This document shows, piece by piece, positions 18,601 to 25,883 of a stretch of 64,000 nucleotides of DNA. Source of the stretch: Chryseobacterium sp. Leaf404 (GTDB taxonomy: Bacteria; Bacteroidota; Bacteroidia; Flavobacteriales; Weeksellaceae). The notes beneath the pieces were generated by a model, which was not told the origin of the DNA, did not search any database, and saw only the letters and a list, made by a program, of their open reading frames with translations. Position numbers and translations under genes: made by a program. Location: the NCBI RefSeq assembly GCF_001424145.1, contig NZ_LMQM01000011.1:242476-306475 (forward strand). The letters run 5' to 3'. Position 1 is the stretch's first letter, and each line of letters starts with the position of its first letter.

Positions 18601-19888
18601 CACGTATTTCCCTCCAAAAGCCATCAATTCTACCATAAAAATATGCGATGACAATCTCGACGGAAACTACGAGGTTAATCTGATGAATTTCACAAATCAA
18701 TACGTGGATTTGCCCAATCCAATGAATACATTCAGCTTTTTCCTGACGCAACAGGATGCCCAGAACGGAATCAACGGTATTCAAAATCCAACGCTGTTTA
18801 CAGCGAATCCTTTCCCTGCACAGATTTGGGTTCGCGTGATGAATATTCCAGGTTGTGATGATATCGCAAGTATCAACTTTGTTTTTGGTGACAAACTCAT
18901 CATGCAGCCCGGGCCTTATTTACTGAACAATGTCTGTGATCAAATGAACGATGGAATTGAAAGCGTGAATCTGACTCACTTCCAGAACCAGATGTACTCC
19001 GGCAGTAATCCGACTTTCACGTACTACCCCTCTTTACCTGATCTTCAGGCAAACTCGAATGTAATTTCGAATCCGGCTGCATATAATTTCAATCAAAATA
19101 CAGGTCCCAACACGATTTTTGTCAAGGTGGAAGCTCCCGGACTTTGCCCTGAATACACAACGATTAAAATCAGCCTTAAAAAAGTGCCTGTTTTTGAAAT
19201 TCCGACACAGTTTTTCTGTCCTGACGCAACCTTCAGCTACACTCTGAAAGTGGAAGGACACACTATTGTAAGTTACGTGTGGACAAATCCTGCAGGTCAG
19301 GTCGTTTCAAATTCAAATACAGTTACAGATATGAATCTTGTGGGAACTTACACAGTTACTGTTACTTCGGATAACGGATGTTCGTACACAGCGACATTTG
19401 AAGCAAAATATTATGATGTTCCCGTAATCCAGCAAATGGTGGCGAGCGGAAACACCTACACAATTACAGCAACAGGTTCACAGCCGATTGTCTATTCAAT
19501 TGACGGCATCAATTGGCAGCAAAGTAATATTTTTACAAATCTTCCTACCGGAATCACAACATTTTACGTAAAATATGTTGAAGGAAAATGTATCGTAAAA
19601 CAGGACGGAGTAATTCTGGATATTAAAAATGCCATCACACCCAACGGCGACGGTATCAATGATAAATGGATCATCAAAAACCTTCACGTTTTCGGAAAGA
19701 AAATGACGAACGTAAAAGTATTTGACCGTTATCAGTTCAAGATTTTCGAACAGGATACTAATACCCAAATTATCTGGGACGGAACGATTGCAGGAAGACC
19801 AATTCCGTCATCAAGTTATTGGTACGTCATCACACTTCCCGACGGCCGAACCTTCACGGGATGGGTTTTAGTGAAGAACACAAATTAA
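15689..19888 (+). CDS. Giant T9SS type B surface protein with repeated modules
   Basis: A 1399-residue secreted protein with signal peptide MKRILQIIYLFISFTVYSQ. After a ~260-residue N-terminal region come about seven diverged modules of ~95 residues, each opening with an Asp/Asn-rich turn such as CDTNNDGVEDNYDL, CDNNNDGVENYNL or CDDNLDGNYEVNL, resembling calcium-binding loops. A PKD-like segment (GTYTVTVTSDNGCSYT) precedes the C-terminal type B sorting domain, recognised by ITPNGDGINDKW and a final WVLVKN. It should be exported by type IX secretion and held on the surface; adhesion or gliding are plausible roles but unproven. Confidence 0.9.
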   Translation: MKRILQIIYLFISFTVYSQNNLNVLIKDNSGNENFHVTCTNDLNTNGCIALHAEYPTIKQTTTYNLTQSTFTPAIAFDAGTAMNANFDDAFTSAINLPFIFCFFNQNFNALVIGSNGMITFDATQAGKINFPNVNWQNPNTGLPKNSIFGVYHDMVFSAADQSEIFYSTIGTAPNRKFVVNFYEGRMAGCTERSSSQIVLHETTNIIEVFIDKKLIPCATRKFENALVGIINDSGNLGYSPASRNTGNWEAQQEAWKFTPSGNDITPEVIWKNAAGQTLATGIQTTLCPTQNEIYTAEVNFNTCGNSVLTLTDTFNLTFDPTYPTAINYSQNFCGNNPINLNLDSFKPNLTSQNPSNFNFTYHNTLQDAQNNVNGISNSYQLNSNKIIYVRIQNPSTSSCFRVATLSLEFLTKQLLTSSVVLCDTNNDGVEDNYDLSLLNNSLLASGNTSVAYFLSQNNAQNNINPVTVANISAGTQIWLRVQDTNCTYVLGPVTFQFKPGVNAHGINYPITICDINDDNNEPFEFALQLGSLISTQAGATFTPYSTYAAAYAAQGTVLQTIKEGIYPVFIRVQIPGGCFTVVTVNMNVTFTKIKANHKNEYICFNGTEDITVNLSTLSSNLLIDPLTVPVTEFYASADDAFYANNPIPLTQMITDNGNLVSQTFYVRFEQSDDCFTVRPITVNLVHPVIVGSSFTVCDFNNDNSENVNLNQFSAAIVGNQNATTTFYSSQSNALAGTNPLTTVNLNGSQQYFVKINSYNCTQVYPFTVGLVATPSVNPNVNIVLNNICDNNNDGVENYNLTQAQPQIYSGSSAVNFSYYQNYNAANQTFSNEITNITSYPVTGNATVYVKIKFNSGECFSASKLTIQMNFLPVVVITNNAVLNKCDEDFNLSETFTLTDAIPQMYNPAQNTYPLSNINVKFYFTQAEANAGSPANQIGNTLITDISSVQIWARFTATTTGCFSVAPLQLNTYFPPKAINSTIKICDDNLDGNYEVNLMNFTNQYVDLPNPMNTFSFFLTQQDAQNGINGIQNPTLFTANPFPAQIWVRVMNIPGCDDIASINFVFGDKLIMQPGPYLLNNVCDQMNDGIESVNLTHFQNQMYSGSNPTFTYYPSLPDLQANSNVISNPAAYNFNQNTGPNTIFVKVEAPGLCPEYTTIKISLKKVPVFEIPTQFFCPDATFSYTLKVEGHTIVSYVWTNPAGQVVSNSNTVTDMNLVGTYTVTVTSDNGCSYTATFEAKYYDVPVIQQMVASGNTYTITATGSQPIVYSIDGINWQQSNIFTNLPTGITTFYVKYVEGKCIVKQDGVILDIKNAITPNGDGINDKWIIKNLHVFGKKMTNVKVFDRYQFKIFEQDTNTQIIWDGTIAGRPIPSSSYWYVITLPDGRTFTGWVLVKNTN

Positions 19889-19906
19889 TTATATATATTG
19901 AACGAT

Positions 19907-19937
19907 AAAACCTCGCCTTTGAGCGGGGTTTTGTTGT
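19907..19937 (+). terminator. Terminator after the T9SS type B gene
   Basis: Stem AAAACCTCGC (19907-19916) with GCGGGGTTTT (19923-19932), one G-T wobble, then a T-rich tail. It lies 19 bases after the stop. Confidence 0.85.
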
Positions 19938-19970
19938 TTTGAGCAATAGAAAAAAAACAGTCGAATCATA

Positions 19971-20023
19971 ATTCCCCTCCTCTGGAGGGGTGGATTCGAC
20001 CAAAGGGAGAAGACGGGGTGGTT
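19971..20023. repeat. GC-rich REP-like repeat, left end
   Basis: Begins ATTCCCCTCC and holds a self-complementary hairpin CCCCTCC-TCT-GGAGGGG (19974-19990), then GGATTCGAC, then GACGGGGTGGTT. It matches the repeat right of the DUF559 gene in inverted orientation and the one at 20699 in direct orientation. Confidence 0.85.
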
Positions 20024-20104
20024 ACGCGCAATTTGAGAAGAAAATATTATTTTTAAATAAGAGTTTGTTTAAATTTTTATAAAATAAATAATTATGGTTC
20101 AAAA

Positions 20105-20183
20105 ACTCTTCGACAAGCTCAGAGTGACACCGTAAAATTGAGCGGTTGGTATTAGATTTGTCAGTCTGAGCCTGTCGAAGACT
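20105..20183. repeat. Dispersed palindrome, CTTCGACA family, copy 1
   Basis: Two 25-nt arms (20105-20129 and 20159-20183) are inverted copies with three mismatches, separated by 29 nt. The arm core is CTTCGACAAGCTCAG. A second copy with almost the same spacing lies at 52760-52833. Confidence 0.85.
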
Positions 20184-20281
20184 CAATAAATAAAGCCGGT
20201 AATAACCAATATAATGAAACTGTTTTAATAATTTTTAAAGAGGCTCAAAAAATATTCTTATCTTTCATTAAACACAACGCT

Positions 20282-20698
20282 ATGAAAGAAATCCTCACAG
20301 AAATAAACGGAATTACGATTTACAAAAATTGCTTCCATTATCTACCCTACAATCCAAATTTAAAAATACTTTTACCTCAAAAACGCAAAGCAGGAATTCT
20401 AAATGAAGTAATATTCTGGAAGAAAGTGAGAGCCAAAAATTTTCATAAAATTGATTTTGACAGACAGAGAATAATTGGAAATTATATTGTTGATTTTTAT
20501 GTAAAAACACTCGGATTAATCGTAGAAATTGAAAGCACAAGCCATGATGAAAAAGATATTGATGATGGTATACGACAGGATTATATGGAATCATTGGGAT
20601 TGAAAGTATTCAGAATTTCAGATTTTGATATTAAAAACAATCTTTCCGTAGTGATGAAAGAAATGGAAGATTTTATCATCAAAAATTATAGCATATAA
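20282..20698 (+). CDS. DUF559 endonuclease-domain protein
   Basis: A 138-residue protein with the DUF559 fold, related to very-short-patch-repair and other PD-(D/E)xK nucleases. It shows FDRQRIIGNYIVDFYVKTLG with the conserved Asp, then VEIESTSHD, then a C-terminal LGLKVFRISDFDI. The usual family motif E-x-D-G-x-x-H is here changed to EIESTSH, so activity is uncertain. The stop codon abuts a GC-rich repeat at 20699 and a matching repeat lies upstream, giving a nuclease gene nested in palindromes. Confidence 0.85.
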   Translation: MKEILTEINGITIYKNCFHYLPYNPNLKILLPQKRKAGILNEVIFWKKVRAKNFHKIDFDRQRIIGNYIVDFYVKTLGLIVEIESTSHDEKDIDDGIRQDYMESLGLKVFRISDFDIKNNLSVVMKEMEDFIIKNYSI

Positions 20699-20814
20699 AA
20701 TTCCCTCCGGATGGTTGGATTCGATCAAATGGAAAGTAAGGGTGGTTGAATTGCGCATAAACCACCCCGTCAAAAAATCAAAGATTTTTCGCCACCCCTC
20801 CAGAGGAGGGGAAT
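20699..20814. repeat. Pair of inverted REP-like repeats (REPIN-like) right of the DUF559 gene
   Basis: Left unit 20699-20747 is a degenerate direct copy of the repeat at 19971. Right unit 20760-20814 is inverted and carries a perfect 23-nt match to it (20792-20814). The two units pair through GGGTGGTT (20740-20747) and AACCACCC (20760-20767) around a 12-nt loop. Two REP-like units in opposite orientation resemble bacterial REPINs. Confidence 0.75.
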
Positions 20815-20925
20815 TTTCTACGCTCCTTTATATTCTCTTTCTTTGTTTGCAGGGATTTTTTAATTTGAATATCTTTAAAACCTTAATTAATTTCAACTAT
20901 CGAACTTCAAATATCAAATTAAACA

Positions 20926-22911
20926 ATGACATTTAAAGAACAAATACAGCAGGGAATTCCCACCGAATTCCCTCGGCCAAAACCATACGAAACCCACATC
21001 AACCACGCCCCAAAACGTAAAGAAATCTTAACAGACGAAGAGAAAAAACTCGCTCTGAAAAATGCTTTACGCTATTTCGAACCAAAATTCCATGCAGAAT
21101 TGCTGCCGGAATTCAAGGAGGAACTGGAAAAATACGGAAGAATTTATATGTATCGTTTCCGTCCGGATTACGAGATGAAAGCGAGAGATATCGCGGAATA
21201 TCCAGGGAAATCTGAGCAGGCAAAAGCCATTATGCTGATGATTCAGAACAATCTGGATTATGCCGTGGCGCAACATCCGCACGAACTGATAACTTATGGA
21301 GGAAACGGTGCGGTGTTCAGCAACTGGGCGCAATATCTTTTAACAATGAAATATCTGTCGGAAATGACGGACGAACAAACGTTGACAATGTATTCCGGTC
21401 ATCCGATGGGATTATTTCCTTCACACAAAGATGCACCGAGAGTCGTGGTGACGAATGGAATGATGATCCCCAATTATTCCAAGCCGGATGATTGGGAAAA
21501 ATTCAATGCGCTGGGTGTTTCGCAGTACGGACAAATGACGGCAGGATCTTATATGTACATCGGTCCGCAGGGAATTGTTCACGGAACAACAATTACGGTT
21601 TTGAATGCTTTCAGAAAAATCAATAAAGAACCAAAAGGCGGATTGTTTGTCACTTCAGGTTTAGGCGGAATGTCCGGAGCTCAGCCAAAAGCCGGAAATA
21701 TCGCAGGCTGTATTACGGTGATTGCCGAAGTGAATCCAAAGATTACCAAAATCCGTCACGAACAGAAATGGGTGAATGAAATCCACGAAAATCTGGATGA
21801 ACTGGTGGCAAGAGTAAGAAAAGCTCAGGAAAATCAGGAAACGGTTTCTCTGGCTTACCTTGGAAATATCGTCGATATCTGGGAGAAATTTGATGAAGAA
21901 AATTTAAGAATCGATATCGGTTCAGACCAGACTTCGCTTCACAATCCCTGGGCGGGCGGTTATTATCCGGTCGGGCAAACCTTTGAGGAATCGAATACGA
22001 TGATGGCAGAAAACCCTGAATTATTTAAAGAAAAAGTTCAGGAAACCTTGAGACGACACGCTTCCGCCATCAACAAACATACCGCAAAAGGAACCTATTT
22101 CTTCGATTACGGAAATGCCTTTCTACTCGAAGCTTCCAGAGCCGGAGCCGATGTAATATCGGAAAATCCTACGATTGGAAGAGAGTTTAAATATCCGAGT
22201 TATGTTCAGGATATTATGGGGCCGATGTGTTTTGATTATGGTTTCGGGCCGTTCCGTTGGGTTTGTACCAGCGGAAAACCTGAAGATTTGCAGAAAACCG
22301 ATGATATTGCGTGTGCCGTTTTAGAGGAAATGATTAAAACGTCGCCGGAGGAAATTCAACAGCAGATGAAAGACAATATCACGTGGATTAAAGGCGCTCA
22401 GGAAAACAATCTGGTCGTTGGTTCGCAGGCGAGAATTCTGTACGCTGATGCGGAAGGAAGAATGAAAATCGCTGAAGCCTTCAACAAAGCCATTGCCAAC
22501 GGAGAAATCGGAGCGGTGGTTTTGGGAAGAGACCATCACGATGTTTCGGGGACAGATTCGCCGTACAGAGAGACTTCCAATATTTATGACGGGTCGAGAT
22601 TTACGGCAGATATGGCGATTCAAAATGTGATTGGCGACAGTTTCCGTGGGGCAACTTGGGTGAGTATTCACAACGGTGGTGGCGTTGGCTGGGGCGAAGT
22701 CATCAACGGTGGTTTCGGGATGTTGCTCGATGGAAGCGATGATGCCGACAGAAGATTAAAATCTATGCTTTTCTGGGACGTCAACAACGGAATTTCCCGA
22801 CGAAGCTGGGCAAGAAATGAAGGTGCAGTTTTTGCGATTAAAAGAGCGATGGAAGCTGAACCGAATTTGAAGGTGACGCTGCCGAATTTTGTGGATGAGA
22901 GTTTGTTTTAA
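20926..22911 (+). CDS. hutU: Urocanate hydratase
   Basis: A 661-residue cytosolic enzyme converting urocanate to imidazolone propionate, the second step of histidine degradation, with tightly bound NAD. Conserved blocks include YGGNGAVFSNWAQY, YSGHPMGLFPSH, the NAD-binding SGLGGMSGAQPKA, and FDYGFGPFRWVCTSG. It is about 100 residues longer than the classical ~550-residue enzyme, as is usual in Bacteroidota. No other hut gene lies in the window, so the pathway genes must be elsewhere. Confidence 0.95.
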   Translation: MTFKEQIQQGIPTEFPRPKPYETHINHAPKRKEILTDEEKKLALKNALRYFEPKFHAELLPEFKEELEKYGRIYMYRFRPDYEMKARDIAEYPGKSEQAKAIMLMIQNNLDYAVAQHPHELITYGGNGAVFSNWAQYLLTMKYLSEMTDEQTLTMYSGHPMGLFPSHKDAPRVVVTNGMMIPNYSKPDDWEKFNALGVSQYGQMTAGSYMYIGPQGIVHGTTITVLNAFRKINKEPKGGLFVTSGLGGMSGAQPKAGNIAGCITVIAEVNPKITKIRHEQKWVNEIHENLDELVARVRKAQENQETVSLAYLGNIVDIWEKFDEENLRIDIGSDQTSLHNPWAGGYYPVGQTFEESNTMMAENPELFKEKVQETLRRHASAINKHTAKGTYFFDYGNAFLLEASRAGADVISENPTIGREFKYPSYVQDIMGPMCFDYGFGPFRWVCTSGKPEDLQKTDDIACAVLEEMIKTSPEEIQQQMKDNITWIKGAQENNLVVGSQARILYADAEGRMKIAEAFNKAIANGEIGAVVLGRDHHDVSGTDSPYRETSNIYDGSRFTADMAIQNVIGDSFRGATWVSIHNGGGVGWGEVINGGFGMLLDGSDDADRRLKSMLFWDVNNGISRRSWARNEGAVFAIKRAMEAEPNLKVTLPNFVDESLF

Positions 22912-22928
22912 AACTTTTTAGATATGGA

Positions 22929-22957
22929 AAAACCTGCTGTAAGGCAGGTTTTATCTT
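22929..22957 (+). terminator. Terminator after hutU
   Basis: Stem AAAACCTGC (22929-22937) with GCAGGTTTT (22944-22952), loop of six, T-rich tail, 18 bases after the stop. Confidence 0.85.
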
Positions 22958-23063
22958 TTATGATAGTAATTCGTTCTTTTTTCTGTATTTGCTCACCGAT
23001 TGAAGAACTGAGAGGTCAAATATTATGATAAATTTCTAAAAGTTGTAAACAGCTAAATAAAAT

Positions 23064-23792
23064 CTATTTTTTAAATTTTTCATAAATCCTTTTATAATCC
23101 TCAATCGCTTCATCTATAGTTAAGTCTTGCGAACCAGGAATATCCCATTTTAAAATTGAAGGGTGACCTGTAGCAACAAATTGTAATTTTGTTTTTTTTT
23201 GCAATTCTTTAGTGCTTGAACTATTTACTTCTTTTTGATGAAAATACAATTTAGTACATTCTTCTGAAAATTCTGATTTTAAAATATTTAAGATAGTCAT
23301 TTGAAGTGATGTGGTATAATTCGCATATTTCTTTACTTCGTCAGATGTTGCAATATATCCTTTATGAATTACATTATTTCTAAATGAAACCATATCAGTG
23401 TTTAAATGCCACGAAGTTTTTGAAACTTTTAAGTACTGAGAGCAAAATGCACCTATTTGCCTTTCAGATTGATTTTTTAATTCTTTCCAAAATGAGTCTA
23501 TAGACTCAAGAGTAATTTCCTCTTTTAGCATAGTTACTTTAATAAAAAATTCATAGGTTCTTTCTAATGAGGCAGTAAAGCTCATAACACTTTCCGAATA
23601 ACTCCCATTAAAAAAAGAATCCAAAGCAGATAAATATAGAATGTCAAATAGTTCATGCATCAGACCACTAATAAATCTGTGTCCATTTTTACACTCGCAA
23701 ATTGCAATTAAATTGGAATTTATTTCTCCAATTGCGATAGAATCTCCTCTGTCTTCTTCATTACATTGATAACAATACGTATAATGCTTCAT
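23064..23792 (-). CDS. Putative zinc-ribbon plus HEPN-like protein
   Basis: A 242-residue protein. The N-terminus has four cysteines (CYQC at residues 7-10, CEC near 33-35) and a following GHRF, suggesting a zinc ribbon. The middle is alpha-helical and contains FRNNVIHKGY, an R-x4-H motif like the catalytic motif of HEPN RNases. The HEPN call rests on that motif and its helical setting. It lies 54 bases after the Swt1-type HEPN gene on the same strand and is likely the third gene of the cluster. Base composition is noticeably more AT-rich than in hutU. Confidence 0.5.
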   Translation of the reverse strand: MKHYTYCYQCNEEDRGDSIAIGEINSNLIAICECKNGHRFISGLMHELFDILYLSALDSFFNGSYSESVMSFTASLERTYEFFIKVTMLKEEITLESIDSFWKELKNQSERQIGAFCSQYLKVSKTSWHLNTDMVSFRNNVIHKGYIATSDEVKKYANYTTSLQMTILNILKSEFSEECTKLYFHQKEVNSSSTKELQKKTKLQFVATGHPSILKWDIPGSQDLTIDEAIEDYKRIYEKFKK

Positions 23793-23846
23793 TTAAATTA
23801 ATAATTTATAGTTTATATTGTGTCCTTAGACTTTTCATTCAACTTT

Positions 23847-24434
23847 TTAACCTACTTGATTGAACCAATCCCTAATATACATTCCAATTCGTTCAATATC
23901 TTGATTTACTAATTCTCCACTATGCATAATAACATTTCTTGAACGTTCAATAGTCCGGATAATTTGATCAGCCCATTCCATTGATGTTATGTGTGGTTCA
24001 AAAAAAGTCCAATTTTCTGCATTTCTAATAATTGATAGTAAATCCCCAAATTCAGTATAATTTATAATGGTGTCTCCCCTTGGCGTATGCCATCTTATTT
24101 TACTTTCTTCTAATCTTCTGGATTCAGCTTTATTTCTGATCTTTTCAGAAACACATATTTCCCACCAGTTTTCACCTTTGTTTTCTAACAATTTTTTTGA
24201 AATAAATTCTCTAACAGTATTTTCAAAAGCAGTAATTGCCGTGTAAACAACAGCCATTTTTTGAGCTTTAATAAGCAACTCCTCGTCGAAATCTTCGTAA
24301 CATAGTGACTGCTTAATTTTTTGCAACTCTTCATTTCCAAATTTTGACTTTTTTAATCTTGCAGTCTTATCTAAAGCTTCTTCTGTTAATAATCCTTTAA
24401 ATGCAAATGAATATAAAATGTCATTATTTTTCAT
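23847..24434 (-). CDS. Swt1-type HEPN domain protein
   Basis: A 195-residue protein with a HEPN domain of the Swt1/YKR079-like kind: helix VYTAITAFENTVREFISKKL, then GENWWE, and at the C-terminus IERSRNVIMHSGEL with the R-x4-H catalytic motif of HEPN ribonucleases. Such proteins are common in abortive-infection and toxin-antitoxin loci. The ATG overlaps the stop of the DUF5343 gene (ATGA), indicating tight co-translation. Target and trigger are unknown. Confidence 0.75.
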   Translation of the reverse strand: MKNNDILYSFAFKGLLTEEALDKTARLKKSKFGNEELQKIKQSLCYEDFDEELLIKAQKMAVVYTAITAFENTVREFISKKLLENKGENWWEICVSEKIRNKAESRRLEESKIRWHTPRGDTIINYTEFGDLLSIIRNAENWTFFEPHITSMEWADQIIRTIERSRNVIMHSGELVNQDIERIGMYIRDWFNQVG

Positions 24435-25057
24435 AATAAGTGTTCCTTTAAACTTTTAAAAATAGCATCATAAACAGATATATCTCTAGTCTCTGGTAAA
24501 TGGATTTGAATATTATAATGCATTTCAGTTGAAATTTTTTTACTGATTAACTCTTGTGTGAATTTATTTGGATTTTCTTGAAATTCTTCTTGAGAATAAT
24601 TTTCAGTGTTTTGATAAGGAATAATATTAGTACTTGTAAAATCAGCATATTTACACAAAGCTGTAAACGTATTAGCCATTAAACCTAATATATTATCTGT
24701 CTTTGTTCCTTGAGTTAATGTTTTAAGTTTATTTTTAACTTCACCAGAACTCATCTCATTTGCCTTTATATTTATATTAAATAGATCTGAATATGCATTT
24801 TTAATAGCATCAGCTAAAATAGCTTTTGACTGAGTTTGATCTAAGAAATGAAAATAAATTTCTTGGGGAATTCCATTGCTGTCAATAAATCCAAGCATTT
24901 TTAAAATTCCTATAAAAAGTCTGTCATTTGTACTTTTAAACTCTAATTGTTCTAAAAATTTGTTTGTGAATTTTGAAGGAGCTTGAGCATTTAAGAGTGA
25001 ATTAAAAAAACTCTCCAAGTTCTTTGTTGTCTGTAGATACTGTTCAGGTACTGCCAT
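24431..25057 (-). CDS. DUF5343 domain-containing protein
   Basis: A 208-residue protein starting MAVPEQYLQTT at ATG 25057; the longer frame adds an AT-rich leader and was rejected. The body fits DUF5343: FFNSLLNAQAPSKFTNKFLE, DRLFIGILKMLGFIDSNG, YFHFLDQTQSKAILADAI. Residues 30-75 resemble a winged-helix arrangement, so it may be a DNA-binding regulator or the antitoxin-like partner of the HEPN protein; this role is inferred. Four-base overlap with the HEPN gene downstream. Confidence 0.75.
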   Translation of the reverse strand: MAVPEQYLQTTKNLESFFNSLLNAQAPSKFTNKFLEQLEFKSTNDRLFIGILKMLGFIDSNGIPQEIYFHFLDQTQSKAILADAIKNAYSDLFNINIKANEMSSGEVKNKLKTLTQGTKTDNILGLMANTFTALCKYADFTSTNIIPYQNTENYSQEEFQENPNKFTQELISKKISTEMHYNIQIHLPETRDISVYDAIFKSLKEHLL

Positions 25058-25090
25058 ATTAATATTTATAAAATAGTTATTGTATGTATT

Positions 25091-25098
25091 CAAATATA
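25091..25098 (-). promoter_or_regulatory. TAnnTTTG promoter element of the DUF5343/HEPN cluster
   Basis: TATATTTG on the minus strand, 33 bases upstream of the DUF5343 start. It is the only -7-like box near the operon start. Confidence 0.5.
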
Positions 25099-25459
25099 TC
25101 AAAAACTTTAATTGATTTGATATAATTTGATAAATGTAAATTTAATTTAGCAGTATTAATTACGTGTTCCCTTAAAACAAGAAAAAAAACAAAAATTTAT
25201 TTCCAAAAACACCTCCAATCAAAACCACCCGCACCCGCAAAACCTTACAAACATCCTTAAAACAAACCTCCTGCACCCGCATTTTATTTAAAACAACCTT
25301 GTTTGTAACCTCCTGCAATTGCATGAAGTCTCCAACAAGTTGCGGGAAACTTCATGCAGCTGCATTTTATTCTCCACAAAATGTTTTAAACTAAATGTAG
25401 AATTATTTATATTTGTTTTGATTAATTAATACATTTTTAACAAATAAACACATTAAACG
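25099..25459. other. Gene-free spacer with inverted repeat and promoter-like box
   Basis: About 360 bases. A C-rich stretch (25211-25320) repeats short blocks such as CCTCCTGCA and CACCCGCA. An inverted repeat follows: GCAATTGCATGAAGT (25315-25329) with ACTTCATGCAGCTGC (25349-25363), two mismatches, 19-nt loop. TATATTTG at 25408-25415 is a promoter-like box for the DUF6261 gene. No coding region is supported. Confidence 0.6.
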
Positions 25460-25867
25460 ATGAAAATTTCATTAGTGAGATTGAGCACTAAAGACCTTGC
25501 GACTTTAGCTCAAAGAATTATTACCAACATTCAGTCAGGAAAATATCCTGTGATTTCCAACCATCCTCTTACCGCAACTTTGCAGACTTCCTACAACGAA
25601 TACGATGCAGTCTACACCAAACAAATCTACAGCGGAAAAGGAAAAGACGTTGCCACGGCAGACCATGAAAGAGATGTTGCTTATACCAGTTTCAAAGCAT
25701 TTCTGGATGGTTACCGAAAACTACAGTCGGCACCCAATTCTCAGTCGGCGGAAGATCTGTACAGTGTTTTCAAAACTTTCGGACTGGATCTCGACCGCCT
25801 CAGCTACTCCTCACAAACCGCCCAGATGACCAAACTCAGCGGAATGCTGAGTTTTTTGTTTAAATAA
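25460..25867 (+). CDS. DUF6261-family protein, apparently C-terminally truncated
   Basis: A 135-residue protein, MKISLVRLSTKDLATLAQRI..., matching the N-terminal half of DUF6261 proteins, which from family knowledge are usually ~230-250 residues. Homology appears to stop at LSYSSQTAQMTKL; the last residues (LSGMLSFLFK) are encoded by a terminator hairpin. A four-unit palindromic array starts 17 bases after the stop. The 3' half seems to have been replaced by this repeat DNA. Function of DUF6261 is unknown. Confidence 0.65.
   Translation: MKISLVRLSTKDLATLAQRIITNIQSGKYPVISNHPLTATLQTSYNEYDAVYTKQIYSGKGKDVATADHERDVAYTSFKAFLDGYRKLQSAPNSQSAEDLYSVFKTFGLDLDRLSYSSQTAQMTKLSGMLSFLFK
25832..25860 (+). 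terminator. Terminator hairpin inside the end of the DUF6261 gene
   Basis: AAACTCAGC (25832-25840) pairs with GCTGAGTTT (25846-25854), loop GGAAT, then a T-run. It overlaps the last codons, which is unusual and fits a truncated 3' end. Confidence 0.7.
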
Positions 25868-25883
25868 AAAGAAGTCGAGCTGT

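Larger units (their letters stand above)
19971..20814. mobile_element. Candidate DUF559-associated inverted-repeat element
   Basis: An ~844-bp unit bounded by a perfect 23-nt inverted repeat (19971-19993 and 20792-20814). Inside each end is a second matching 12-nt block, GACGGGGTGGTT at 20012-20023 and its complement at 20760-20771. The only gene within is the DUF559 endonuclease-like protein. The GC-rich repeats contrast with the AT-rich surroundings. No target-site duplication was found, and the unit carries no recognised transposase, so mobility is inference. Confidence 0.5.

Noticed and set aside
20715..20936. ORF reading through the REP-like pair (HPSRGGEF)
   Set aside because: It is a translation of the palindromic repeat and has no start signal or domain.
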